DNA of 64,000 nucleotides from Ilyomonas sp964249755 (GCA_964249755.1 CAXUDB010000001.1:1860001-1924000); one strand, 5' to 3'. Shown: positions 27,217 through 35,460, counted from the first letter of the stretch. Program-made: numbers and translations. The notes: a model not told the origin generated them from the letters alone.

Positions 27217-27615
27217 TGTTATAAAGGAGATGATACCCCTTTAGGAAAGGAAAGAATGAGTTTGAAAAGGCGCAGAAGAGGTTTTGGAAGGCAAAGAATG
27301 GGTTTAGACGGGCATTTCTACAAATGTTGAGGATGAAAAGTTGAGCGGCTGGATGTTGGGCACGGTTGCTAAATTGTGGAATGCCCTATTGGAAAGCTAC
27401 CGATGATGGGCAGTCTCTACCCCGCAGGGCGCAGCGGAGAAGACGGAAAGTAAAGAAATCAAGAAGACCAAAAATAAACATCTGCGCCGCAGATGGCGCT
27501 AAAGACGCCACAGGATAGGGCAGACAGCCCGGACTGTCGTCCAATAGACAGGGGACGGTGACAGCCCGCAAAGAGAGAAAATTTACAGGTTTATATTTAT
27601 AAAGAAGAGATACGT
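27217..27615. other. Gap with 21-bp array and short dyads
   Basis: 400 bases between lysA and the ATPase gene. It contains array III (27218-27322) and, near 27480, the dyad CATCTGC GCC GCAGATG, possibly a remnant terminator. The last 25 bases hold TATATTTA (27592-27599), one mismatch from a -7 box, before the ATPase start. I see no gene. Confidence 0.5.
27218..27322. repeat. 21-bp tandem array III (GTTT..GGAAGGCAAAGAATGG type)
   Basis: Units start at 27218, 27239, 27260, 27281 and 27302, exactly 21 bases apart; the best unit reads GTTTTGGAAGGCAAAGAATG plus one G, and the others are degenerate. The plus strand is strongly purine-rich. In one plus-strand frame it reads as heptads: FRKGKNE, FEKAQKR, FWKAKNG, FRRAFLQ. 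That frame is bounded by stops and has no ATG at its start. Sequence is unrelated to the arrays at 12.4 and 62.1 kb. Confidence 0.65.
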
Positions 27616-28407
27616 ATGCTGACGGTAAAGAATGTAAATAAAAGTTTTGGCGACAAGCAGATTCTAAAGGACGTGAACCTGAATATGCAGACCGGAAAAT
27701 GCAACCTTATCATCGGTTCGAGCGGGAGTGGAAAAACGGTGTTGATGAAGGTGATGATTGGTTTGTTTGAGCCGGATTCAGGTGAGATTTGCTACGACGA
27801 ACATGACATGGTGAAAATGGATTTTAATGACCGTAAACAATTGCGTCAGCAAATCGGGATGCTGTTTCAGGGATCGGCTTTGTTCGATTCCAAGAATGTG
27901 GAAGATAATATTATGTTTCCGCTGCAAATGTTTACGAACATGACCTTGCGCGACCGGAAAAAAAGAGTGAATGAAGTGCTGGAAAAAGTAAACCTGAAAG
28001 ATGCAAATAAAAAATACCCGGCAGAGATAAGCGGAGGTATGATGAAGCGCGTTGGCATTGCTAGGGCTATTGTAATGAACCCGAAATATTTGTTTTGCGA
28101 TGAGCCGAATTCGGGGCTTGATCCGCAGACATCCGGCTTGATTGATGAGCTGATTCACGACATTACGCAGGAATATAACATGACAACCATAATTAACACG
28201 CACGATATGAACAGCGTGATGGAAATAGGTGACCACATTGTTTACATGACGGAAGGCAACAAGCAGTGGGAGGGAACAAAGGATGATATTATCTATAGTA
28301 AAAACAAACGACTGAACGAATTTATTTTCGCCTCAGAATTTTTCCAGGAAGCAAAAGAAAAAATGATAGAAGAGGCAGAAAAGGAAGGTGGGGGAAAGAA
28401 AGACTAA
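27616..28407 (+). CDS. MlaF-like ABC transporter ATPase
   Basis: 263 residues. Walker A GSSGSGKT (34-41), Q-loop FQGSALFDS, signature SGGMMKRVGIARA, Walker B YLFCDEP, and H-loop NTHDMNSV. FQGSALFDSKNVEDN and SGGMMKRVGIARA are typical of the MlaF/Mkl group, which powers phospholipid transport between the membranes with an MlaE permease and an MlaD-type MCE protein. No permease or MCE gene is nearby, so the partners must be elsewhere. The stop overlaps that of the convergent Nudix gene by sharing CTAA. Confidence 0.82.
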   Translation: MLTVKNVNKSFGDKQILKDVNLNMQTGKCNLIIGSSGSGKTVLMKVMIGLFEPDSGEICYDEHDMVKMDFNDRKQLRQQIGMLFQGSALFDSKNVEDNIMFPLQMFTNMTLRDRKKRVNEVLEKVNLKDANKKYPAEISGGMMKRVGIARAIVMNPKYLFCDEPNSGLDPQTSGLIDELIHDITQEYNMTTIINTHDMNSVMEIGDHIVYMTEGNKQWEGTKDDIIYSKNKRLNEFIFASEFFQEAKEKMIEEAEKEGGGKKD

Positions 28408-28874
28408 CTTCTGTTAAGTATTTCTGCCAGCTTATCGATGAATGGATGCTGGCTTTCGTACAATTTAATTTTCGCTTCTTCCAGCGTAAAATAATCTGCT
28501 CTGTCTGTCTCTGGAAACGACTGAAACTTGCCGGAACGGGGCGGCCACTCCATCTGAAACAGGTTCGAGCTTATAAATGGGCTCTCAAAAAAAGCTTTCA
28601 CTGCCCAAGCGGTTACCAGCTTTCCGCTTTTGAGTTTCACTGAGGTTAACCCGATATAATTCTCTGCCGAAATTCTATTCCCTGTCTCTTCTTCAAACTC
28701 GCGCCGGGCAACGGTTAGAGGGTCTTCCCCTTCTTCATATTCGCCCTTGGGTATTGACCATACGCCATCGTCTTTCTTGGTAAAAAGCGGACCGCCGGGA
28801 TGAACGAGTAACACTTTTACAACTTTATTGTCATCATAGTGATAGACAACCAGGCCTGCGCTTTTTTTTTCCAT
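28404..28874 (-). CDS. Nudix hydrolase
   Basis: 156 residues from ATG 28874; an upstream extension overlaps the preceding gene and is rejected. The Nudix box is complete, GEYEEGEDPLTVARREFEEETG, matching G-x5-E-x7-REUxEExGU, so the pyrophosphatase active site is intact. The start SAGLVVYHYDDNKVVKVLLVHPGG and GVWSIPKGEY suggest the NTP pyrophosphohydrolase/Ap4A hydrolase-like group. It probably shares a transcript with the small membrane protein 2 bases upstream. Confidence 0.85.
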   Translation of the reverse strand: MEKKSAGLVVYHYDDNKVVKVLLVHPGGPLFTKKDDGVWSIPKGEYEEGEDPLTVARREFEEETGNRISAENYIGLTSVKLKSGKLVTAWAVKAFFESPFISSNLFQMEWPPRSGKFQSFPETDRADYFTLEEAKIKLYESQHPFIDKLAEILNRS

Positions 28875-28876
28875 AA

Positions 28877-29182
28877 CTAATAAGTGGTATAAATGATGAT
28901 AAGACCAACGAAGAAAATAATGATCATGCCCGTAAAAAAGAAAATATCCGCCCATTTTTCAAGCTTTTCATTATCCTCTCTGCGGAGCGCCGAGTAAGAG
29001 AGAAGCGAGGCAACGATGAACACCGAAGTATCCAAAGCAAGTATTTCATCGGCATACGTTTGTACGCCGGTTTTCATAATGCGAAAAATGGAAATAACAG
29101 TAAGGCAAACACCCACCATGGTGTTTGCGCCGGAGAAGATATAAGAAGCGATGCGACGGTTGTTTGCGGTTTCTTTTTGCAT
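28877..29182 (-). CDS. Small membrane protein of unknown function
   Basis: 101 residues with three hydrophobic helices (about 15-35, 48-65 and 78-100) and basic/acid loops (SALRREDNEKLEKWAD). I do not recognise a family. Its stop is 2 bases before the Nudix start, so translation is likely coupled. The organisation suggests a simple two-gene operon; function unknown. Confidence 0.65.
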   Translation of the reverse strand: MQKETANNRRIASYIFSGANTMVGVCLTVISIFRIMKTGVQTYADEILALDTSVFIVASLLSYSALRREDNEKLEKWADIFFFTGMIIIFFVGLIIIYTTY

Positions 29183-29241
29183 GATAACATAATTGATAGG
29201 CTGCCGTTACCAAACTTCGGAAGCAGCAAAAGGTTTATCTC

Positions 29242-30549
29242 TTAAGATAACCTTGTGATTTCCGCACCGAGTTTATTTAAACGAGTATCAATGTTTTGAT
29301 AACCTCTGTCTATCTGTTCAATGTTCTGAATGATGCTGTCGCCTTCTGCACTCATAGCTGCAATAAGCAGGGCAACTCCGGCTCGTATGTCAGGACTGCT
29401 CATAGTAATGCCATGCAATAAATGCTTTCTCCCTAACCCAACTACTGTGGCGCGGTGGGGATCGCAGAGGATAATTTGCGCACCCATCTCTGCCAGTTTA
29501 TCTACAAAAAACAGCCGGCTTTCAAACATTTTCTGATGGATGAGCACGGAGCCGATTGCCTGTGTGGCCGTAACAAGAATAATACTTAACAGATCAGGCG
29601 TCAGGCCCGGCCACGGATGATCGGAAATGGTAAGAATGCTGCCATCTAAAAAGGGTTGAATTTCGTAAACTTCCTGCGCAGGAATAAAGATGTCATCGCC
29701 AGTAAATTGTAGCTCAATACCCAACTGCTTAAACTTATCAGGGATAATTCCAAGATGCCGGATGCCTGCATTTTTTATCGTCAGTTCGCTTTGTGTCATG
29801 GCTGCTAAACCAATGAAACTACCCACCTCAATCATATCGGGCAGCATGGTATGTTCCGTGCCATGCAGCTCACTTACGCCTTCAATGGTCAGCAGGTTGC
29901 TGCTGATGCCGCTGATCTTTGCACCCATGCGGTTTAACATGGCGCAAAGCTGCTGCAGGTAAGGCTCGCAGGCAGCATTGTAAATAGTAGTAGTGCCCTT
30001 TGCCATTACGGCTGCCATCACAATATTTGCAGTGCCGGTAACGGAAGGTTCATCCAGCAACATATAAGCGCCGCGCAAATCGGGTGCTGTTAGTTGCATG
30101 GTGTTGTTCGAATCATCGTGATCGAAGGAAGCACCCAAATGTTGAAAGCCAATGATGTGCGTGTCTAATCTTCGTCGCCCGATTTTATCGCCGCCGGGTT
30201 TGGGTATATAAGCTTTGCCAAAACGGGCTAACATGGGACCGGCTATCATTACCGAGCCGCGCAGCCGGGAGCTTTTTTTGCGGAATGCATCCGAGCCAAG
30301 ATAATCCGGGTCAATATCGGCCGCTTCGAAAGTACAGACCTCGCGCGATTCCCTGTTTACCTTCACACCAATTTCCTCCATCAGTTCTATCTGCAGGTTT
30401 ACATCGGTGATGTCAGGGATATTGTAAAGCGTTATTTTTTCTTTGGTTAACAATACTGCCGAGATAATTTGCAGCGCTTCGTTTTTTGCGCCCTGCGGCG
30501 TAATATCGCCCTGCAGTTTTACTCCGCCTTTTACCCTGAAAGAAGCCAT
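29242..30549 (-). CDS. murA: UDP-N-acetylglucosamine 1-carboxyvinyltransferase
   Basis: 435 residues, two-domain EPSP-synthase fold. GAKNEAL near the N-terminus binds the sugar nucleotide. It adds enolpyruvate from PEP to UDP-GlcNAc, the first committed step of peptidoglycan synthesis. The mobile loop reads KPGGDKIGRRRLDTHI: the residue equal to Cys115 of E. coli MurA is Asp121. Asp variants are known to work but not to be alkylated by fosfomycin, so this enzyme should be intrinsically insensitive. It follows the DUF4290 gene, separated by a terminator. Confidence 0.95.
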   Translation of the reverse strand: MASFRVKGGVKLQGDITPQGAKNEALQIISAVLLTKEKITLYNIPDITDVNLQIELMEEIGVKVNRESREVCTFEAADIDPDYLGSDAFRKKSSRLRGSVMIAGPMLARFGKAYIPKPGGDKIGRRRLDTHIIGFQHLGASFDHDDSNNTMQLTAPDLRGAYMLLDEPSVTGTANIVMAAVMAKGTTTIYNAACEPYLQQLCAMLNRMGAKISGISSNLLTIEGVSELHGTEHTMLPDMIEVGSFIGLAAMTQSELTIKNAGIRHLGIIPDKFKQLGIELQFTGDDIFIPAQEVYEIQPFLDGSILTISDHPWPGLTPDLLSIILVTATQAIGSVLIHQKMFESRLFFVDKLAEMGAQIILCDPHRATVVGLGRKHLLHGITMSSPDIRAGVALLIAAMSAEGDSIIQNIEQIDRGYQNIDTRLNKLGAEITRLS

Positions 30550-30577
30550 AGATGGTTTTGTTTAAAACGAAAATAAA

Positions 30578-30602
30578 AAAAGCCAGCATTTGGCTGGCTT
30601 TT
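30578..30602 (-). terminator. Terminator of the DUF4290 gene
   Basis: AAAAGCCAGC (30578-30587) pairs with GCTGGCTTTT (30593-30602). Read on the minus strand the hairpin is followed by a T-rich run, 20 bases after the DUF4290 stop and just before murA. Confidence 0.8.
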
Positions 30603-30623
30603 CAAATAAGATATTAAAAGCAA

Positions 30624-31418
30624 CTATAAAAACCGCTTTTTAAAATTGTTGCCATTGCGGTTGTTATTGCTGTTATTGTTGTTTCTATTGCCATTATTAT
30701 TGTTGCTTCTGTTACCATTATTGTTGTTGCGTGGCGCAGAAGTATTGTAACTGTTATTCCGGTTACCATCAGCCCGGTTGCCATTTGAACTCGAACGGTT
30801 GCCATTATTGCCGCTATTGTTCCTGCCAGAATAAACTTTTTTCGCTGTCGGGCGATAGTCATCGCTTTCAAAAGCCGGTGCGCGATGTTTGATGTAAGGT
30901 GTGTTATTAAAATCCAGTTGACCTTTTGTCATCGTGGTCAACTCGCTGCGGATAGCATCATCATGCACCAGTTCCTTATGCCAGTTGCTGTAGGAAAGCT
31001 TCATGTAATAGGCAATGGCATTGGCAAAGCCTGCTTTCTTTTCAGCGTTTTCTTCTGCTAACGCTTTATCAACAATCATCTCTAAGTTTTTGCCGAGATG
31101 AGAATACTTCGGATAACGCTTAGGGTAAGGAATCGGATCTGGTTTTGCCTTGTAAGTTTCTTTCTGCGGAATGGGATACGGGCTGTCCACATCCAGTTTA
31201 AAATCAGAGATGAAAAACAGATGATCCCATAACATGTGGCGGAAGTCTTCCACATTCTTCAGATGCGGATTTAACGTACCCATCAGTTCGATCACAGCCT
31301 TTGTTTGTTGCTGGCGTTTTTCGCGGTCTGGGATAGCCAATAAATATTCTACCATTTTCTGAATGTGGCGACCATACTCGCGCATACTCAGGTAATTTCT
31401 TGCTGTGTTATATTCCAT
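30624..31418 (-). CDS. DUF4290 protein with Asn/Arg-rich disordered tail
   Basis: 264 residues. Residues about 1-190 match the Bacteroidota family DUF4290 (YNTARNYLSMREYGRHIQKM, LWDHLFFISDF, SYSNWHKELVHDDAIR); all-helical and cytoplasmic. From about 195 to the end it is a low-complexity tail of Asn, Arg, Gly and Ser ending NNFKKRFL, strongly basic and surely disordered. Such tails often bind RNA. The family has no proven function. It precedes murA, a neighbour pair that I associate with Bacteroidota from memory. Confidence 0.8.
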   Translation of the reverse strand: MEYNTARNYLSMREYGRHIQKMVEYLLAIPDREKRQQQTKAVIELMGTLNPHLKNVEDFRHMLWDHLFFISDFKLDVDSPYPIPQKETYKAKPDPIPYPKRYPKYSHLGKNLEMIVDKALAEENAEKKAGFANAIAYYMKLSYSNWHKELVHDDAIRSELTTMTKGQLDFNNTPYIKHRAPAFESDDYRPTAKKVYSGRNNSGNNGNRSSSNGNRADGNRNNSYNTSAPRNNNNGNRSNNNNGNRNNNNSNNNRNGNNFKKRFL

Positions 31419-31435
31419 AAATAATTGAGAAGGGG

Positions 31436-31443
31436 CAAATCTA
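31436..31443 (-). promoter_or_regulatory. -7 box for the DUF4290 gene
   Basis: TAGATTTG on the minus strand is an exact TAnnTTTG match 17 bases before the ATG at 31418; a TTTG further upstream is spaced 14 bases away, shorter than usual. Confidence 0.45.
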
Positions 31444-31515
31444 AGTTTATTTTTTACAAATGTTAAATTGAAGCACGTTAATTATTCGTTTGAGTTAGCC
31501 CCACAGATAGTATAA

Positions 31516-31556
31516 AATTACTCTTTAATTTTCGCACCGGGTAAGGAAGAGTAATT
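31516..31556. terminator. Inverted repeat downstream of the metallo-hydrolase
   Basis: AATTACTCTT (31516-31525) and AAGAGTAATT (31547-31556) form a perfect 10-bp dyad with a 21-base loop; on the minus strand it is followed by TTATA. It may end the metallo-hydrolase transcript or be an operator. Confidence 0.35.
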
Positions 31557-31608
31557 AGAAAGAATATATTCTCTGTTACTTTGCTGTCTCCGTGCAAAAA
31601 GACATGCA

Positions 31609-32355
31609 TTAGTCAGCAAAAGCTTTTACCACCGGCGATTGAATATCGTGGTAAAACAAAAACGTCCAGCCGTTTTCTCTTCCTTCATTCCACCATTGCT
31701 GTCGTAGCTGCATACATTTTTTTCCATCAAAATCATACTTTGCTACAAAGCGGCTTTTCATCTGCTGCAGCTGCGGCGCATCATCGCCACCAAAGAAAAT
31801 AATTTCGTTTCCTTCCTTTATCCAAAACACCTGGTGATAGGGCGAATGCCCGGCTGTGATTTCATAATTAATGTACTCATCAATCACTCCATTGCCATTC
31901 AGTTGTGTTACCTGCGGATGATTGTAAAGTACCGACAGTTCTTCTGCCATGTAAGACGGGAAACCGGCGTCCAGTGCGTATTCCAGCTCTTTATGCTGTA
32001 TAAAATATTGTGCTTGTGGAAAAGAGAGCGAGTAATTGCCTAATGAATCCTTCCGGCTCACACCACCTGCATGGTCTTTATGCAGGTGGCTCATTAATAC
32101 CTTTGTGATGCGTTCGGGTTCAATGCCATTAGCTTTCAAGTTCTGATGTAATTGCAGTTCTCTGTTCTTATAAAAACCAAGCCCGGTGTCGAGCAGTAAA
32201 ATATCTTTCTGAGTAATAACGACAAATGGTTGCACTTCTACCAGCAAACTACCTGCGGCCCGGCTTTGCAGGTTATCATCTTCCAGGTCAAAAGGAACAA
32301 AAATTTTTGTTTTGTCTATGGTAAAGGCGCCCTCAGAAAGTGGAATAATATGCAT
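31609..32355 (-). CDS. MBL-fold metallo-hydrolase
   Basis: 248 residues, no signal peptide. LLLDTGLG leads to the zinc motif SHLHKDHAGG (His90, His92, Asp94, His95), then TAGHSPYHQVF and IIFFGGDDAP supply the remaining ligands. The arrangement fits quorum-quenching lactonase/SoxH-like members as well as other MBL enzymes, so a substrate is not assigned. It has its own -7 box and is divergent from gap. Confidence 0.8.
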   Translation of the reverse strand: MHIIPLSEGAFTIDKTKIFVPFDLEDDNLQSRAAGSLLVEVQPFVVITQKDILLLDTGLGFYKNRELQLHQNLKANGIEPERITKVLMSHLHKDHAGGVSRKDSLGNYSLSFPQAQYFIQHKELEYALDAGFPSYMAEELSVLYNHPQVTQLNGNGVIDEYINYEITAGHSPYHQVFWIKEGNEIIFFGGDDAPQLQQMKSRFVAKYDFDGKKCMQLRQQWWNEGRENGWTFLFYHDIQSPVVKAFAD

Positions 32356-32384
32356 GAACTTAACGGTTTGTTGATAGCCGCGGC

Positions 32385-32392
32385 CAAAGATA
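32385..32392 (-). promoter_or_regulatory. -7 box for the metallo-hydrolase
   Basis: TATCTTTG on the minus strand exactly fits TAnnTTTG, 29 bases before the ATG at 32355. No convincing -33 element. Confidence 0.45.
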
Positions 32393-32455
32393 AGTTTGTT
32401 CGATACTGCTTTTAAAAGATAGCCTTAACAACCTGCCAAAACAAAGAGAAAATAG

Positions 32456-32487
32456 TTTCGGTATTGTTTTCAAACATTTTAACTTTG
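32456..32487 (+). promoter_or_regulatory. gap promoter
   Basis: TTTCG (32456-32460), exactly 19 bases, then TAACTTTG (32480-32487), a full -7 match. The predicted start near 32494 gives a leader of about 27 bases before the gap ATG at 32521. It is one of the two best promoters in the window. Confidence 0.7.
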
Positions 32488-32520
32488 CGGTGCTTTTTTG
32501 AAAATAAACAATCATAACAC

Positions 32521-33537
32521 ATGAGTACAGTAAAAGTTGCTATTAATGGCTTTGGTCGCATTGGTCGTCTTGTATTCCGGCAGATTTACAACATGGAAGG
32601 CATAGATGTCGTAGCCATCAACGATTTAACCACTCCTAAAGTATTAGCTCACCTTCTCAAATACGATAGCGCACATGGTCGCTTCCAGGGCGGCGATGTT
32701 ACCTTCACCGATAATTCCATTGCTGTAAATGGCGATGAAGTAAAAATATATGCTCAGAAGGATCCTGCACAAATCCCTTGGGGAGAACATGGCGTGGACG
32801 TAGTAATTGAAAGCACCGGCTTCTTTACCGATAAAGCCAAAGCCGAAGCGCACCTGAAAGCCGGCGCAAAACGCGTGGTAATCTCTGCTCCCGCCACCGG
32901 CGAAATGAAAACCGTTGTATTTAATGTAAACCACAATGTACTCGATGGCAGCGAAACCATTATCAGCTGCGCATCCTGTACCACTAACTGTCTTGCACCG
33001 ATGGCAAAAGCATTGAACGATGCATTTACTATTGAAGTAGGCAGCATGACTACCATTCACGCTTACACTAACGACCAGAACACGTTGGACGCGCCCCATG
33101 CGAAAGGCGACTTGCGTAGAGCGCGTGCAGCGGCTGCCAATATTGTTCCCAACAGCACCGGTGCTGCCAAAGCCATTGGTTTGGTATTGCCAGAACTAAA
33201 AGGGAAATTAGATGGCGGTGCGCAGCGTGTTCCTGTAATCACCGGCTCGGCTACAGAATTGGTTGCATTGTGCAGCAAGAAAACATCTGTAGAAGAAGTG
33301 AATGCCACCATGAAAGCCGCCAGCAACGAAAGCTATGGTTACACTGAAGATGAAATCACCAGCACCGATGTGATTGGTATGAACTTCGGTTCTTTGTTCG
33401 ATGCCACCCAAACAAAAGTGATTACCGCAGGCGATAAGCAACTGGTAAAAGTAACCAGCTGGTACGACAACGAAATGAGCTATGTAAGCCAACTTGTTCG
33501 CACCGTAAAATACATGGCAGATTTGATAAACAAATAA
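32521..33537 (+). CDS. gap: Glyceraldehyde-3-phosphate dehydrogenase
   Basis: 338 residues, type I. NAD site NGFGRIGR at the N-terminus; catalytic Cys153 in ASCTTNCLAP; His in MTTIHAYTNDQ; phosphate-binding SWYDNEMSY at the end. It catalyses the phosphorylating oxidation of glyceraldehyde 3-phosphate in glycolysis. pgk follows on the same strand 670 bases downstream, separated by a terminator and a broken toxin-antitoxin pair. Confidence 0.97.
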   Translation: MSTVKVAINGFGRIGRLVFRQIYNMEGIDVVAINDLTTPKVLAHLLKYDSAHGRFQGGDVTFTDNSIAVNGDEVKIYAQKDPAQIPWGEHGVDVVIESTGFFTDKAKAEAHLKAGAKRVVISAPATGEMKTVVFNVNHNVLDGSETIISCASCTTNCLAPMAKALNDAFTIEVGSMTTIHAYTNDQNTLDAPHAKGDLRRARAAAANIVPNSTGAAKAIGLVLPELKGKLDGGAQRVPVITGSATELVALCSKKTSVEEVNATMKAASNESYGYTEDEITSTDVIGMNFGSLFDATQTKVITAGDKQLVKVTSWYDNEMSYVSQLVRTVKYMADLINK

Positions 33538-33554
33538 GATGAATTCGTAAATAG

Positions 33555-33588
33555 AAACCGCAGTTATTTTACACTGCGGTTTTTTTAT
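33555..33588 (+). terminator. gap terminator
   Basis: AAACCGCAGT (33555-33564) pairs with ACTGCGGTTT (33573-33582) and is followed by a run of T. It separates gap from the genes downstream. Confidence 0.85.
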
Positions 33589-33609
33589 TTTTGAAGAATA
33601 AATATTATC

Positions 33610-33843
33610 ATGGACGATTTATTGCAACGAATCACAACAAAACCGGGGCTTTGCGGTGGTAGGCCTACTGTCAGAGGAATGCGCATCAGAGTGTCTGATG
33701 TTCTTGATTTGCTTGTAAACGGATTAACGCCACAGTAAATCCTTGAAGAAGAATTACCTGATTTGGAAGCGGATGATATTAAAGCATGTCTCAGGTATAC
33801 TTCTTTGAAAGTAGAATATGCAGTCATCCATGCCGCAGTTTGA
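33610..33843 (+). pseudogene. DUF433 antitoxin, nonsense-interrupted
   Basis: ATG 33610 opens MDDLLQRITTKPGLCGGRPTVRG and continues MRIRVSDVLDLLVNGLTP, a clear DUF433 helix-turn-helix antitoxin start. Codon 43 (33736-33738) is TAA. The same frame then resumes the family sequence ILEEELPDLEADDIKACLRY to a TGA at 33841-33843, which gives 77 codons, the normal length. A single C-to-T change of CAA would explain the stop. The toxin-like frame starts inside its 3' end, the usual overlap for this pair. Confidence 0.8.
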
Positions 33844-34198
33844 TATTGATTATTCAACACACTTGTTTTGGACGGATGCGCATATTTCTCCGTCTGTTGC
33901 CAAATGGCTAATTGAAACCTTCTTAGTGCAGGCAGCCAGTGTGAGGTCGCAGAATTTATGTGAGGCCGATGATGTAGATATATTCATCAGCGCACGTTAG
34001 GCAAATGCAATTCTACTTTCAAAAGACATTGATATATTAAAGTTGCTGTCGCGTCTTGGGCAACCTCCAAAAGTAATTTGGCTTACTTGTGGCAATACTT
34101 CTAACAAGGTGCTGAAACGAATTTTGCACAGAAACTTTAACCTGATTATTGAATCGTCGATAATAAACAATGATCCGTTAATAGAAATCACCGACTAA
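33830..34198 (+). pseudogene. DUF5615 PIN-like toxin, nonsense-interrupted
   Basis: The frame from ATG 33830 (or 33818) reads FWTDAHISPSVAKWLIETF, NLCEADDVDIFISAR, then TAG (33998-34000), then in the same frame ANAILLSKDIDILKLLSRLG, QPPKVIWLTCGNTSN and on to a TAA at 34196-34198. That is the full DUF5615 layout, with acidic residues at the PIN-type sites (Asp in TDAH, EADDVD and SKDID). The stop splits the protein into about 56 and 65 residues. It ends 13 bases before pgk. The pair is decayed unless the stops are read through. Confidence 0.8.
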
Positions 34199-34211
34199 AA
34201 AACATAACACC

Positions 34212-35408
34212 ATGAGCAAATTCTCCGACTACAACTTTTCCGGCAAAACAGCATTAATCCGCGTTGACTTCAACGTGCCGCTCAACGATAAATTCGAAAT
34301 CACGGACGACAACCGCATGCGCGCTTCGATTCCCACCATCAAAAAGATACTAAGCGATGGTGGCAGCGTAGTCTTAATGAGCCATCTCGGTCGCCCGAAA
34401 GAAGGACCGACAGATAAATATTCACTCAAGCATCTGGTGCCGCATCTTACCGAGTTATTAAGCAATGCACCCGTCAAATTTGTTGATGATTGTATCAGCG
34501 AGCAAGCGGTTCAGATGGCGCATAGCCTGCAGCCTGGCGAAGTATTGCTGCTCGAAAATCTTCGCTTTTATAAAGAAGAAGAAAAGGGCGATAAAGCCTT
34601 TGCCGAAAAACTCAGCAAGCTCGGCGATGTATATGTTAATGATGCCTTCGGAACCGCTCACCGTGCGCACGCTTCCACAGCAGTTATTGCACAGTTCTTT
34701 TCGCCTGATAAACGCATGTTTGGGTTGCTGATGGAAGGTGAAGTAGCAAGTGCAGAAAAAGTATTGCACGATACCCAGAAACCCTTCCTCGCCATTCTCG
34801 GCGGTGCAAAAGTGTCCGATAAAATTCTTATCATTGAAAACCTGCTGGAGCGGGCTACCGACATCATCATCGGCGGTGGCATGGCTTATACTTTCATGAA
34901 GGCCAAAGGCGGCAAAATCGGCACTTCTCTTTGCGAGGAAGAGAGGCTCGATACAGCGCTTGATTTATTGAAAAAAGCTAATGAGCGGGGTGTTTGCATT
35001 CATCTTCCCGCCGATTCTGTAATTGCAGATAAGTTTGCCAACGATGCCAATATTTCCAGTTCGTTAAGTACCAATATTCCCGATGGCTGGATGGGTTTGG
35101 ATATCGGCACTATGGCTTGCGATACGTTTGTCAAAGTCATCCACAATTCCAAAACCATTCTCTGGAATGGTCCCATGGGCGTGTTCGAAATGGAATGTTT
35201 TCAGCATGGCACCAAAACTATCGCTACGGCGGTTGCCGATGCTACCCAAAATGGCGCCTTCTCTCTTGTAGGCGGTGGCGATAGTGTAGCTGCCGTTAAT
35301 CAGTTTGGGTTCGCCGATAAAGTCAGCTATGTATCCACCGGCGGCGGCGCCATGCTCGAATATTTTGAAGGCAAAGAACTCCCGGGCATTGCTGCTATCA
35401 ATCAATAA
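34212..35408 (+). CDS. pgk: Phosphoglycerate kinase
   Basis: 398 residues, the standard length. RVDFNVPL and SHLGRP at the N-domain, GGAKVSDKI and GGGMAYTF in the middle, WNGPMGVFE and GGGDSVAAV at the ATP site. It makes ATP from 1,3-bisphosphoglycerate in glycolysis. The gap gene's terminator lies upstream, so pgk may need its own promoter in or near the toxin-antitoxin remnant; I could not identify one. Confidence 0.97.
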   Translation: MSKFSDYNFSGKTALIRVDFNVPLNDKFEITDDNRMRASIPTIKKILSDGGSVVLMSHLGRPKEGPTDKYSLKHLVPHLTELLSNAPVKFVDDCISEQAVQMAHSLQPGEVLLLENLRFYKEEEKGDKAFAEKLSKLGDVYVNDAFGTAHRAHASTAVIAQFFSPDKRMFGLLMEGEVASAEKVLHDTQKPFLAILGGAKVSDKILIIENLLERATDIIIGGGMAYTFMKAKGGKIGTSLCEEERLDTALDLLKKANERGVCIHLPADSVIADKFANDANISSSLSTNIPDGWMGLDIGTMACDTFVKVIHNSKTILWNGPMGVFEMECFQHGTKTIATAVADATQNGAFSLVGGGDSVAAVNQFGFADKVSYVSTGGGAMLEYFEGKELPGIAAINQ

Positions 35409-35425
35409 CTAAAGCATCAGCTATA

Positions 35426-35460
35426 CTAAAAAAAGCCGGTTGGTAACCGGCTTTTTTTAG
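35426..35460. terminator. Bidirectional terminator after pgk
   Basis: A perfect 16-bp stem (35426-35441 with 35445-35460) around GGT, core GCCGGTT/AACCGGC, with A7 and T7 arms. The convergent gene's stop lies within its last bases, so one hairpin serves both. Confidence 0.92.
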
